A stretch of 64,000 bases of DNA from Umbelopsis ramanniana AG (taxonomy: Eukaryota; Mucoromycota; Umbelopsidomycetes; Umbelopsidales; Umbelopsidaceae): contig NW_026252151.1 in the NCBI RefSeq assembly GCF_025399195.1, positions 1 through 64,000 on the forward strand. The letters run 5' to 3'. Positions 47,001 to 59,157 of the stretch are shown here, piece after piece. The notes beneath the pieces were generated by a model. That model had not been told where the DNA came from. It searched no databases and saw nothing but the letters and a program-made list of their open reading frames with translations. The translations under genes were made by a program, and so were the position numbers. How positions within the stretch are numbered: position 1 is the stretch's first letter; each line of letters opens with the position of its first letter.

Positions 47001-48521
47001 TGTCACAACCCTTGGAAACACAGATCCTGCCATTCACAACTACCTTTTGACATTGTACGCTACACAACAGACCCAAGATGAAACAGCGTTGTTGGCGTTC
47101 TTGAAGAATGAAGTAAGTCAATCTACAACTTTAATAATAGGATGTTCAGGGACTAACAACAACTTGTATGGTACTAGGGACGAGAAATGCACTACAACCT
47201 TGACTACGCATTGCGTCTTTGCAGCCAGAACAACAGGATGCAAAGTTGTGTACATATCTATAGTCAAATGGGTCTCTACGAAGAAGCTGTCAATCTGTCA
47301 CTCAAGGTGAGGAAGGGGGCGGTTTACCCATTTGCATGCACAAGCTTGCATCCACATACTCCATACTTACACCCTAACTTTCTCCATTAGTATCATGACT
47401 TGGAACTTGCTAGAATCAACGCAGACAAGCCAGAGGAAGATGATGTTTTGAGGAAGAGACTGTGGCTGAACATTGCCAAACACATTGTTCAAGAAAAGAA
47501 GGATATAAAAACGTAAAATATTCAGATTGGTGTACCTTTTCAACACTGCTGCCCATGATCATCTCTTACTCATCTTTTTTCTTCTCTGTTAGTGCCATGG
47601 AATTCCTCAAGCAAAGTGATCTTTTGAAGATTGAAGACATTTTGCCCTTCTTCCCTGATTTTGTTCTAATTGATGACTTTAAGGTATGCGTCTAACGAAG
47701 TTAATGGTTGCAGTCATTGAGTCTCCAGCTTGTCAGTATAATATCTGACACACTATCCTACAGGATGAAATTTGTTCAGCTTTGGAAGAATATAATATCC
47801 ACATTGAAAGACTCAAAGAAGATATGGACGAAGCGACGAGGAGTGCAGAGAATATCCGTCTTGACATTCGCCAATTGCGTAGCAGGTGAGTGGAGCATGT
47901 AGTCAAATGGTGGTGGGAAGTTTGTTTAAGAGTTTCGAGACTGACGGCTCGCCTTGCACAGATTTGCCATCATTGGATCTCTCGAAAAATGCAACATCTG
48001 TGACCTTCCCCTTCTGACAAGACAGTTCTATGTCTTCCCATGCCAACACTCTTTCCACGCCGATTGTTTGGTTGATAGAGTAAGTTTAGAAAGCGAATTC
48101 CTGCATAGAAGAGTTTTGGCGTATTTATTTTCTAATGATGCTCTTGTTTTTGCCAATACAGATCACCAAATACCTCAACACACGTCAAATTCGTCGTCTT
48201 CTCGACTTGCAAGAGCAGCTTTCTAAAGAGCTTAATTCAAAACACAATCTGCAAAAATCCTCTGGGTTCAACTCGGCGGCAAACAAGTTCATCACTGCAG
48301 CTGCAGGGAATTTGAAAGGTGTGATTTTCCCTGGCGACGCAGCGTTGCACGGCAACGATGATGCGTCGGTCATGATAGCCCGTTCTGAACAGCTGAAAGA
48401 GGAACTGGACGACATTGTCGCCAGTGAATGTGTGTTGTGTGGCGACATCATGATCAAGTCCATCGACCAACCATTTGTAGGCGAAGACGAAGTCGATGCC
48501 GTCATGTCTTGGAGTGTATAA
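44084..48521 (+). CDS. VPS18: Vacuolar protein sorting protein 18 (HOPS/CORVET core)
   Basis: Large gene of more than ten exons. Exon 1: MSLIDDFLESTEPGGSSTLA. The N-terminal beta-propeller follows (RIFVLDRVPLPVSATLVAVA, FDPTGRHLIITTDIGENYYL, LIGTKNGQIYEACLEPSDDF), then the Pep3/Vps18 segment and alpha-solenoid (TALHYCRDDSQRDKVYTTQA, NYDLDYALRLCSQNN-like, LYADLIGDYDRVISHWI-like). The C-terminal RING-type domain has CNICDLPLLTRQFYVFPCQH and SFHADCLVDR, then, after a Lys/Gln helix, a distal CVLCGD. Vps18 is a core subunit of CORVET and HOPS, tethering endosomes and vacuoles before SNARE fusion. The RING region holds the complex together. End IDQPFVGEDEVDAVMSWSV fits the family. A few internal exon borders are approximate. 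Confidence 0.92.
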
Positions 48522-49106
48522 CGCTATCTTGATCTAGTAGTAGAACGTGTACTGTAAAAAGAACGAAAGAAGAAAGTTTTTTAATTCAAGAGAGAGACGA
48601 AAACTACATTAATTAAAATTCCACTATGATACAGCTTTTGTGTGCAATGGCATCCTTCGGTAGTATACATCGTATACCCTCATCGTTTGCATACAGACTG
48701 AGTCTGACTCGTGCGATTTATTTCTCCCAAGGCAGCAGCAACACATATATGACAAACGCTTTTTGAAAAACGCTGATGACAACGGAAGAAAATAGCCAAA
48801 CAAGGATGCCCCATGGGCAAGTAACAAAGCCAACAAACAAAAGTGAGAAAGGAGTAATATAAACAGTAATAGCAGGGAACACACAAAGAAAAAGAGCAGA
48901 TACAATACGCGGGAGGTATGTTTCAGCTGGTTGATGAAAAACCATTAAGAAACCTGGCTGAAAGAAACGACGGGGGGGGTTATCTGAAGTTGATAATAAG
49001 TACAGTAGAAAGAAAGAAAGGGAAACACAAGCAGAAGAGTGGCGATGAGATGCAATACAAGTTTCAGAACAGGGAGGGAGGGTTGTGGTTTTTGTAGAAA
49101 ACTTCA
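48522..49106. other. Convergent 3' region
   Basis: About 585 bases between the converging stops of VPS18 and the F-box/WD40 gene. It has A-rich segments and a G run at 48971-48978; open frames on the minus strand are hydrophobic noise. No gene seen. Confidence 0.45.
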
Positions 49107-50900
49107 TCATGCCATCTCAACATCTTCATCGGCCGTGACCACAGACGGGTCTTCAGCCAAGAGATCAAAGTTATGCAGTTCCATGGCACTTCGACTTTCA
49201 TCTGGGTTGGTACTTCTTCGTCGTTGCATGACAATTACCGCTTTTGTGTCGGTGAATTGAAGACGCCAGACAGTTTTGGCGGGATGAGTAAGATGGCGAA
49301 TCAATCGTCCGGTCTTAATATCCCAAAGTTTGGTTCGACCATCGTTTCCTCCGCTAATGATACGTCGGTCGTCAAACTGGAGACAAGTGACTGAGTTGTC
49401 GTGAGCGGAAATGCGGTGTACACACTCCAAGCTATCGAGATCCCAAACACGTAAGCATCCATCCGACCCTCCGCTGACTAGTGTATGTCCACTAAGCTGA
49501 AGTTGGCCAACAAGAGAAGTGTGACCATGAAGGGTAGCAATGCATTGTCCAGTTTCAGCACTCCATACTCGGATGCTAGTATCGAGCGAACCAGTAATAA
49601 CCTTTTCGCCATCGAAAGCAATGGAATAGATTTGTGAATAGTGACCAGATAAAACATGTCGACATCGGCCGGTGTCTAAATCCCAAATACGGGCTGTGGA
49701 ATCGTACGAGCCTGACACTGCGAGATTACCATGAATCTCTAGACATCGAACGGAAGCTTGATGTCCCAAAAGTACAAATTTTTGAACGCCTCGTTCAATG
49801 TCCCACACACGGAGCGTGTTATCCCTTGATCCAGTGACAGCCGTGTTCTTGTCTCGAAGCTTTAGGCAACGGACGGTTGAGGTATGTCCTCTCATGACAT
49901 GAAGGAGGCGGCCGGTATCTAAATCCCAAACGCGGACATTTCTATAATATGATATGATAAAAGAAACCGGTCGGTCAGCGGTGGTGGAAGGACAGGAGGT
50001 AGACTGTTTTATGGGGTAAAAGGGAGGTTGGATGAGTCTACTTTACCTGTCACAGCCGCCCGAGGCAAGGATACGATGATCACCAGGCTCACCAGAGCCG
50101 AAAAATTGAAGTGCCCATACACCACCTTCATGGCCTTCCATGGTTCGCAATTTTGTTCCAGATCTCGCATCAAAGACTTCAATTTTGTGATTATCGCAGC
50201 CAGCAACGATGATGTCGTCGTCAAATTGGAGACTGGTGACTAAGCCGGGATCCAAGCTATCAAGGAAAGTACTCACTTTGCCACCATTCTCCCAGGCAGC
50301 TTCAATGTTGTACTTCCGCTTAAAGTATTCGCGGTATGAAAAATCCAGACGCCTAGCCGGAGGGCCAAGCAAAGATGTACCATTGATAGTTGAGTTTCGC
50401 CGCCTGTAATGGTGCTTATGACATAATGTCTTCCAAGTAGTTTCATCCTTGAGAAGAGAGTTCCAAAAAGTGGACACACGAGAGGCGCGGGCCAAGGTTT
50501 TTGGGTCATCAATGAAGGATAGGATATATAGTGATATTTCTATCGGAAGTTCTTTGAGAAAGTCAATTTTGAGGCGAGGTGCAATGTAGGAGCTGACAAA
50601 GTTGAGCTGTTGGGTATCGCAGCAATTTAAGATTTCAAAAAGAAAGTATTGCTTTTGTTGAGAGTCCATTTGTTGGAATGCAGCCTTGACCTGCTGGAGA
50701 TGATCGAGTTCACATCCTGAAAACAATGCAGAAGGCTGAATGAGCATGTCCGCAAATGATTGATCAGGGTAATTCTGCCTCAAACGTTGCGGAGGCCGGG
50801 TCAGCAATGTAGGAGAAGGAGAAGAGGAGGATACGCTGGATCCTGGAGGAGTAGCAGGCGGCGATAGATCGTCTGCTCTACACAGGTCCATGAAAGTCAT
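49107..50900 (-). CDS. F-box/WD40 protein, Cdc4/FBXW7 type
   Basis: Two exons. The ATG at 50900 gives MTFMDLCRADDLSPPATPPG, a Ser/Pro-rich start. LQQVKAAFQQMDSQQKQYFL forms a dimerisation-type helix, then the F-box IDFLKELPIEISLYILSFID (with FWNSLLKDETTWKTLC). Eight WD repeats follow, from LVTSLQFDDDIIVAGCDNHK to the end, with GH...WD spacing such as GSRDNTLRVWDIERG and GSYDSTARIWDLDTG. The intron lies inside the WD region near 49940-50046. This order (D-domain helix, F-box, eight blades) is that of Cdc4/Pop1/FBXW7, substrate receptors of SCF ubiquitin ligases that bind phosphodegrons in cyclins and CDK inhibitors. Met30/SconB is the main alternative. An upstream frame without ATG continues to 50975. 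Confidence 0.85.
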
Positions 50901-51102
50901 GTTACTCAGCAAGCAAGCTTCCACGGCAGCAGCTTCCCAACCAATTTCTTGACTCTCAGAACCAGCGCCTCCCAAATTCTCGTGACTCTCTCAATAAGGA
51001 AATCCCCCTTCTTATACGTTTTCGTTGGTGGTTTCTATTTACAAAAGTTCTCAAATACATGCTATCTAAATATCCAATGAACTGCTAATATTACACATAT
51101 CG

Positions 51103-54100
51103 CTATGCTTTACGGCTGGTAAAGATGTCTGCTCAAATCAACCAACATAAAAAATAAAGGTCAACACCTGAAACACTGCTTAATCATATCCGACATAACA
51201 ACAACAAACAAAATTCACCTTCAATCCGGAGTGGTGCCATTTTTCCAAAGATTTCTTCGGGATTAAGTGTACATTGCTCTTCCAGTGCTTTCTTCAGTTC
51301 AGGGCTCATGGCCCATCCAGGTATAGGAAGCTTAGGTCTTTTCCGTGGCCTTGCGCTGCAAATAGTACCCCATCAGTAATCATGGTTTCGCTAAAAAAAA
51401 CATGAACAACGCTTCTTCCCACTTACTCGTCTTCTTGACTAGCTTTGTTTTTGTCAGCAGCAGCATTGGGTATGAGTTGCGCATTTTTCTTGGAAGGAGT
51501 AGCTGGGGCTGAATCGGTGGCATGTTGAGAACTACTGTATGAAGCAGGTGCCAGACGATCAGTTGGCGCCATGGGCTTCTATAAACAATACCCACATTAG
51601 TTAATGCTATTGTAGCGGTCGTTGGTTCCATGCAAAACATACCGTCCGTATTGACTCATGTGCTTTGGACGCATTCACAGTCAAATGTTTCACGGTGGAT
51701 CCGCTATGGAGTGTTTTGGCTATGCTGTCCACAGGCTTGTGCGTCTTGAGCTGGGTGGATAACGTGGATTTTGCAAACGAATGCAATGATGTCATTTTAC
51801 TCGTGTCCCGAGCATTGGCAGCGTTCTATAGAATTAGAAAGTGTCGAAATATGTACATCGCGCGGAATGATCCGAGTACTTACCGGTCTTATATTAGAGT
51901 TGCCACCGCCTTTGGCAGTAGAACCTTGCAAATCCCGTTCTTGCAGCTTGCTCCTCTGCTGCATCAGTTTCAGTCGTTCTGCATTCATACCGTTCAGTAT
52001 CCCTAATCGCTTTTTTCGTACTGTTTGATGTTTTGAAACTTCGGGACGAGCTTGCCAGCCGGAAGTGTATACAGGTGCATTTGTGGAGTATTTGTCTTTG
52101 TTTATAGATGAATGCGATGTAGGTTGCACACTCATTAGTTTCGCTTGTAATTTATGATGCATGGCTTGTTGGACTTCGAGGCGTTTGAGATGTGACATGG
52201 TCGGTGACATATGGTGGGGTAAACGACTTCGTGTCATATCCATTTTGGAATTAGGGTATTGTCTTGGCTTATGGAGTGCAGATAGCGATTTGTTGATCTC
52301 GACAGAGTTTCGGTCGACATCTTGAAGGACTTCGTCTAACCTTTTCTGCAACTTCTCAATAGGACTGTCATCTTCAGATGTTTGCTTTGAAGGCGATGAC
52401 TTGTCAGTATGAACACCTTGGAGCTTGGCCATGAGCGTTGAGCCAGGTAGGCTGCTACAATTGCTTTGATTTTCGTCAATGCTTTTAGGACTGGTGGGTC
52501 GATCACTACTGCTAACCCATAGTATGTTGCTAGTTTCATGCTCGTCCAGCGGCAATGTGACTTTGTCAACAACAGGGGTTTTGGTCTTTGATGTTGCCGG
52601 CTCTGTAGATGACTGAGGTTGTCCCTTGCCGGATTCATTATCTGATTTTGTTATTGGTGTGGTAATTGTACGGATGGGCTTGGCATGCCTTTCTGGAACA
52701 TGTACTGTTCGTCTTGCCGGTCTAGTCCTATCCACTGTGGGCTATGGGCAAAAAGTTAGATGAATTTCTTACTGCGAAATATCATTCATCTCGAAACAAA
52801 AATTTTACCATCTTAGAGACCCTTCGAATCGTCGGTCGTGACAACCGTGTGCTGCTCTTATCTCCAACTAGAATTATCTCGTCTTCATCATCGTCGTCAT
52901 CATCGAAATGACTACCACTGGAACCAACAGAACTGACAGGTTTTGGCTGCGTAACAGATGGCGTGGTACCTGGTGGAATATTTTCTTGTGCCGGCGAGAG
53001 CTCGACGATGGTGTTTATACGTTCCGGTGGGGAAGGCTCAGTGAACGCAGACGTGGTAGGTATATCATGGAATTCCTGTGGCTCAAATACATCATCCTTT
53101 GCATCTGACTTGAAAGCGTTTGTGTTCAACCCAGATTCAAGAGAGGGTATAATGAACATAGAATTTGAAGGGGGTTTTTCGGATACAATTGTATCTTCCT
53201 GCAATTTCTCAATATAGAGTATGGATTTTTCTAGCTGGCAGGCTGCTTCATTCTCGTCTGCCTCAGGCGACCTTGGGGCTGATCTTGGTTGCGGTTCGGC
53301 TGCTACTTCATCCACGTCGTTTGTATCGATGATGTCCTTAAGAATATCATGTTCACTTGAAGAAGGGTTTATAGGTGAAATATCTTCAACAGATTGCGCA
53401 GGCTCAATGTCGTTGCTATTTGTATGGTGTTGATCAATTGCAGTAACTGGTGTAGATTCAATGTCATTGTCATTTGTATCGTGTTGATCAACTGCAGGAG
53501 TTTGCGCAGAATCAGATTGTTCTATTTCCGTTTCCTGAGGACCCGCGTGCTCGGCATGACTCTCAGATCCACCATCCTCGAGCTTGTCAGGAATGGATGT
53601 CTTGGTTTTCTCCGCGAGAGGTACAATTGGCCATGAAAGGAGAAAATCATCGTTTTCCTTTGGTTTGGCGTCCAACAGAACGGATTCTGCTTCTAGTTGT
53701 GCTATCTCCTCTTTATGCTTATTTTCGTCAATGTTGATGATTTCCGATGACAAGCATTCTTCTACATCATTCCATGGATCGTTTCGATTTTGATTAGCAT
53801 CAATAAAGAAATGATCAGTATCTTTGTCCCTTTCTTCTCGAACTGGTTTGACATCAACGGTCGCAGACGCAGTAGATATCTGTAGGTCGTCATTAACGGA
53901 CTTGCACGGCTCATCACATTGGGGAGCGTCGTCTACGTTCATCGCTGGTGAAGTATGTTTCTCTTCCTTCTCTGTTGTACAATCCACATTCTGGGTATAT
54001 TCAGGCGCAAGGGGCTGAGATAACGTCGTTACGTTTGGTGAAATCGAGTCGGTTTTCGACGGTACAAGTTTCAAGAGAGATCTAAAGGTAATGTTTGAAT

Positions 54101-54314
54101 CAGAGCGTAAGGGCTATGCACACAATCGATCAGTCAAAGGTTGTGAATACGGAACTTACTCGATATTGGAGTGGTCAGATATCCATTGAAGCTGTTTATC
54201 CAACATCAAATCAATATCGGCCAAATGGAGTGACCCTAAATCATTCCAGCGAGACCTTTGGTCTGACACCCACAGCTGTGCGGCAATGCAGGTACTTGGC
54301 TTTTCTTCAGCCAT
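51103..54314 (-). CDS. Inner centromere protein (INCENP/Sli15), chromosomal passenger complex
   Basis: About six exons. Exon 1: MAEEKPSTCIAAQLWVSDQR, then an amphipathic helix (LADIDLMLDKQLQWISDHS), like the INCENP N-terminus that binds Survivin/Borealin partners. The middle is long, acidic and disordered (Ser/Asp/Glu-rich), then basic (RTRPARRTVHVPERHAKPIR). The C-terminus carries the IN-box: PIPGWAMSPELKKALEEQCT and NPEEIFGKMAPLRIE. In the last exon, only 26 bases long (51103-51128), it continues DIFTSRKA. The IN-box binds and activates Aurora B (Ipl1/Ark1). The micro-exon was chosen because it gives the family-typical Ile-Phe end, whereas reading through the intron gives a hydrophobic tail and stop. 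The W-x-x-S-P-E-L motif makes the assignment firm; the rest is poorly conserved, as in other fungi. Confidence 0.87.
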
Positions 54315-55165
54315 GTGATTCCCACTGAGGCGGAAGGGTTCAGTGATAGTGTTAGTGGTATCGGCCAGGATGCGTTATTCAATGGAAGTAAAAGTCAAAC
54401 TCGCATAGCCAATTTGGGTCGAAATCACGAAACCCTCACAAAACGCATAGAGCGCGTCGGCCACGTGACTTGGGGTTGGCACAAAAAATTCAGGACAGCC
54501 TTAACGCGATACCAACTCCTACTTCCACATGGCTTAAATAAACTATCCTTCATTCAATCAATGAATGAGTATTCAAAATAGCGTCAACAATATGTTATTG
54601 ATTATGAGAGAGTAAATTAATTGCCATAAAGAGAACTAGTAGACTGAATGTACATCTTGCAACAGCTTGTTTTGTTGCTGCTGAAAGGCGATACTTGGTG
54701 CCAAACTGATAATTTCATGTCTTCAATATAAGTTACAGATGTGAGAAAAATTGTGCTTCACGAGTGCATCAAGAAAGGCGTATGAAGCAAAGGACTGGCT
54801 GGTAAAGACGATACATGCCCGCATCTACTCAACAATTCTTAGGCTGCGTAAAGTACTTGGGCAAGGCGAACAAGGTAATAGAAGCAGTTACCGAAGATAA
54901 ACTGTGGACCATTGTGGTCATTTGATTGTTCGAGGCATATTCAGAAACAATAATCTATGGGAATCAATGGCGGTTTGAAATTATATGAGTAGTACAACAG
55001 TTGCGAAGGATGCTTGTGTAGTCTCAATACTTGATAATGTTGCGTTAATAAAATCAGATGCTGGGGGTGCTTTTATATAAAAACCAATATGGCTTAAAAG
55101 GGGGGTGTGAATACTGTACAATGGCGGAAGAGGACAAAAAAATATGAGTAGAGGGGGATAAAATT
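54315..55165. other. Intergenic stretch
   Basis: About 850 bases. It holds the INCENP promoter (left part) and the 3' flank of the carrier gene. The plus-strand open frame 54315-54581 has no recognisable domain and lies directly over the INCENP promoter. No RNA gene recognised. Confidence 0.45.
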
Positions 55166-56380
55166 CTATATGGATCGCTGTTCGACCAGGCTACGCAAGA
55201 CTCGCTCTTGCTCACGTTGGCGTTGAGCTTTGACTTCATCAGAGACTGGATCCATGATACTTTTCAGAGATTCGTAGCCAGGGAAGAAAATACCACAAAT
55301 ACCAAACCACCACAAAGAGCGAGGAATAGCACCGGAGAAGAAGGAGCCAAATACTCGCTTCACCTTTCCGACCGTTGACTTGGTTTCCATTGCGGCATCC
55401 AACATAGTTCGAGCGGTTTGCATGACGGTGACTGGCGCAGCAACGCCAGCAACCCGTTTGTTGGTAATCATTTTGGTTCGCAAAACATCCATAGGTGTGG
55501 TGAAATAACCAGCCAAGAAACCTGAAACTCCGCCGAACATGATAGATTTAAAGGTGGGGATGTCGATTTCAATATCTTCCAAGGCGGCAGTGGCGACGAC
55601 GTGAGGGTGGTTTCGCTTGACTCGATCCAACAAATCGCGTTTGACTGATCGATGATGCAGGGCCTTGAAGTTTTCGTAAGACACCAGCAAAATGACCATG
55701 AACGGACTGTCTCTAGCCGCAATAGCCCAGAAGCCCTTGAAAAGACCACGGGGGCCTTCTTCCAGCAAGGTTTGGCGAATCACAAATCCAGTGGTAGGTT
55801 TTTGTGAGAAATTGGCGTAGTAGTCGGTTTGTAATCTGTTATTGGCAAATCAAAATTCAGTCAGTTATCAATCTATCTCCTACTTTTATGAGCCAATCAG
55901 ATTGCAACTTACTTGGCTGTAACCACTTCGCGAGGAACTTTGACCACGCTTGACGCTAAATCTCCAATCACCGCTGAAAGGGCCGTGGCAGGAATCACAC
56001 CAAGCTGACCGACTGAAGCAGCCTGTCCCTTCTTTGGCAGCAAGTGGCTCTTGCAGTATTCATAGGTACTGAATCGAGCACCACCTTGACCAGCTGCTCC
56101 CACTACACTGGCAAAAAATCCCTTTCCGAGAGATCGTGCGGTCTCTCGAGTAAAGACCGCTCTAAGGCTGCTGGACGATGTATTGGCTTGGATTCGAGTC
56201 TTAATGGTATCGAGAGGGTGCATGCATGAGTAAGAAAACGACAGACTGACTGCTCCGGCTATGAAGTGATCTAAATGGACAGGCACAGGTTAGGGGCTTT
56301 GTTGTAAATGGATAGCAAACTATCCATGGTGCGTTCTTACTCTTAAACAATTGAACTTGGGATACGACGGTGTCCGACAT
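55166..56380 (-). CDS. Mitochondrial carrier (SLC25) family protein
   Basis: Three exons. Exon 1 gives MSDTVVSQVQLFK; exon 2 starts NHFIAGAVSLSFSYSCMHPL, with the first signature HPLDTIKTRIQ. The second repeat has SVVKVPREVVTAKLQ and the third TPMDVLRTKM, each the Px[DE]xx[KR]x[KR] pattern that ends the odd-numbered helices. Six membrane helices in three repeats fit a full-length carrier. The substrate cannot be fixed. The KVPREVV and PRSLWWFG sequences recall S-adenosylmethionine carriers (Pet8/SLC25A26), but the match is weak; members moving metal, nucleotide or uncharacterised substrates are possible. The C-terminal tail (KAQRQREQERVLRSLVEQRS) is charged and unusual for the family, possibly a short coiled coil. 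Confidence 0.85.
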
Positions 56381-56669
56381 GGCTGGTTATATAGAACTGA
56401 ACGAATTGAATAGGTGCAAAATGCAAGTCGACGCCAGGAAGAAGTCCAAGGTGTTCTTCAACAAGATAATTTTTTTTTAAGAAAAAGCTTGTAAGTGAAA
56501 CGAAAAAGTTCATTGAATCCGGGCTTTTATAGTCTTCCAGCGATGCGATCTACGCTTTAGCCAATCTTAACGACGGCTGGTTACCACTTGCAAGTCTGAC
56601 TCAAACATTTGGACCAATCACATTTCAGTTTATTATATTTAAAACCCCGTGTAAGACGGCTCATTAATT

Positions 56670-58419
56670 CTACCAGGCAAACAACGCATCCTTAGCATGG
56701 GCAAGTACTCCACCAACAACATGACTAGCATTATGGTTTTGTCCATTGGCCATTGTAGCGCTGGGACCAGCTCGACCGCTACCAAGTCCACTGGGGCGCC
56801 AAATTTGCCCAGTGCGATCTACTTGAATCGGTCGTCCTACTAGCGGTTTACCGGTAGCCTTATCGTCTTTGCTGAGTTCAGGTGATGTGACTGCACCAAA
56901 GACATTCTGCTGGTTTGCAGGGGAGACACCAATCATGCAGTTGCCTCCGATAATCTTGCCGTTTCGACTGAGGGCCTTTTGTGCAGACAATCGTGTACTG
57001 TAGGTGATAGTCATCCAGTTAGAACCTGAATTACGGTAATCAAGTATTTCACCATATTGTCTAAAGTGATCCAAGATATATGAAGTCATGCTTGGAGGGA
57101 AACCGCAAACGTTGATGGTTGCTTGATCCGAGTCGGAATAGCTGGTGGATGGGTATTCGTTATTGGATGAAGCAAAGGAGTTTTGTCCAAAGCTTGCCAT
57201 TGTGGATGATGTGGGAGCTTGCCTATCAACGAATGGGAGTAAAATGAATATCAAGAAATGCACCAAGACATGCCGACCGTTGTTGATGGAGCTTACATTA
57301 TCTCATTAGCAGTACCAGTAGGAGCGCTTGTCGAAGTACCTAATTTATTGGATGCCAAGGAATTCCAAGAGTATCCCATACCAAGTGGTCGCGATGGGAA
57401 TGCATTGGGAGCTGGTTGATGAACACCAATTTCCCACATCGAGAGCATTGGAGGAGCTTCATTATCATCGGATGCATCAAATGCTTGCTTTCTACTTCCG
57501 TACCCATAATCTTGACCTGTCGAGCCAAACAACCCAGATGAAGTTGAGCTTGATGCAGCTCCAGTACTATGTGATTAAGTAAAATGAATGAACAAACTCA
57601 GATCACATACCGGTTGTTTGCATATGCCAGTTAATTTTACCTTTTGGTCACTCCATCACCACCGACTTTAGAGACTATTTCTGACTTGGGAGATGATCCG
57701 ACGCTAGTTAAAAATCCTGGTAATACTGTTCGCTTTTCCTGGAACGTAGGAGTATGTGGTTTTGTCGAGATGTCGGATGCGGATAATTTTGTTTCGACTT
57801 CCTTTTGGCTGGCTGGCATAAAGCCGGCAGACGACGAAGGGGGAGGAGCTGTCTGTCGCATAATTGAATGAGGACCAATGGTGTAATGCGGTACAGTGCC
57901 GTCAGACAAGGCAGATTTCGCCTCAACTGCGGGAGCTGCACTGAACGATGAAAGGGAGGGTGTAGTTGTAGCGGTTGATGCAGCTGCGCCACCAAAAGAA
58001 AATCCAGATGTGGCAGGTGTTGTGGTATTTGCTGCACCAAACAACGGTGTGCTGGTGGTAGGCTTAGAAGCGGCGCCAAAGGGTGAAGAAGTAGTGCCAC
58101 TGGTATTGAGACCAGACGCGGTGGAACCAAATGGGGAGTTGGTTGGAACCGTCAAACTGCTACCAAATGTAGCTGCTGACGCTGCGCCGGTCGACGCGTT
58201 TCCAAAGAGTGGTGCGGTTGTGGTGGTGGTTGCTGCAGGAGTAGCTCCAAACATTGAATTAGATGCAGGCGTTGGTGTTGTGGAAGCGGATGCTCCAAAC
58301 AACGGAGCATTGGTGGTAGTAGTGGATTGCGTTGAGCCAAAGGGTGATGAGGCAGTGTTAGCTCCTCCAAACAACGGTGTGGAGGCAGCTGGTTGACTTG
58401 AAGAGAAGTTTCCAAACAT
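56670..58419 (-). CDS. NUP53: Nucleoporin Nup53/Nup35
   Basis: Three exons. The N-terminal exon (MFGNFSSSQPAASTPLFGGA) is a Ser/Thr/Ala-rich run of FG and LFG repeats. The middle exon contains GLFGSTGQDYGYGSRKQAFD and GVHQPAPNAFPSRPLGMGYS. The last holds the RRM-like MPPN domain: ATINVCGFPPSMTSYILDHF, GEILDYRNSGSNWMTITYST and NGKIIGGNCMIGVSPAN. The protein ends with the amphipathic membrane-binding helix VVGGVLAHAKDALFAW. Nup53/Nup35 links the nuclear envelope membrane to the inner ring of the pore. The ATG at 58419 was chosen. The frame stays open to an ATG at 58569 (MTSFGNQSLFGIGEF), but this would translate a 17-base T run as six Phe, which I consider doubtful (see findings). Family assignment rests on the MPPN domain and the terminal helix. 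Confidence 0.87.
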
Positions 58420-59157
58420 GCCGAAAGGACGAAAAATTGGGGTCTCAATGCAGGAACGATCTGAATCTCTGCGGTAAGGCGACCTCACGAAAAAAAAAAA
58501 AAAAAATTCTGGCTGGCTGACTGGGAATTCCCCAATCCCAAAGAGACTCTGGTTGCCAAAAGACGTCATCACTGAAATCGCTGCTTATACGCTTGAACTG
58601 AACGAGACGACTTCTATTGAAAGATGACTTCTATAGATACCATGTCAATATTTACTGATAGCTTCCGGATGTCATCTAATTTGGAATACGGACGAAGCGG
58701 GTTGTCCAGTGTGACCGTAACAAATGCTGAATTGGGCTACAGCCACCGGCTATGATGCATATTGTAGTAATGAAGACGGTTGAAACGCATAAAAGAAAAG
58801 AGCAAAGTAGCGATTTACACAATCTGTTCATTAAGCACCACATACTTGTTTGGGTGGTAGCCAGGAAAGTGTGAAGATATAATTTATACTAAACTTACAA
58901 TACAATCTGTCCTTTCTAATATAGCTTTGTTCCAATGCATTTTGCATAAAATGAATCTGTACCTTAACTATCGTCACCTTTCATGACGATAGTCATAATG
59001 AATTAATAGTAAGGAAAGGGTGGCTCCAAAGCATGGTCTTCTGTATGGGGGTCATTTTCTCGCAGCAGTCACTGCTTTGGAAATTGGGAATTTTGCAATT
59101 GCTGGGTTGGCCCTTGTTGTACCCACACACACACATCATCCCATTCGTCAATGCATC
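58420..59157. promoter_or_regulatory. Divergent intergenic region NUP53 / cyclin
   Basis: About 0.74 kb separates the two divergent start codons. It contains a 17-base A run on the plus strand (58490-58506) and an AC-repeat (59121-59134) near the cyclin start. Both promoters must lie here. Confidence 0.4.

Noticed and set aside
54315..54581. 88-codon plus-strand frame upstream of INCENP
   Set aside because: Covers the INCENP promoter and has no recognisable feature.
57896..58396. 166-codon plus-strand open frame opposite NUP53
   Set aside because: Low-complexity Ala/Val-rich mirror of the FG-repeat coding strand; no independent evidence.
59020..59157. Upstream in-frame extension of the cyclin
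   Set aside because: Hydrophobic, His/Thr-rich leader over an AC repeat, not like cyclin N-termini; more likely a 5' leader.
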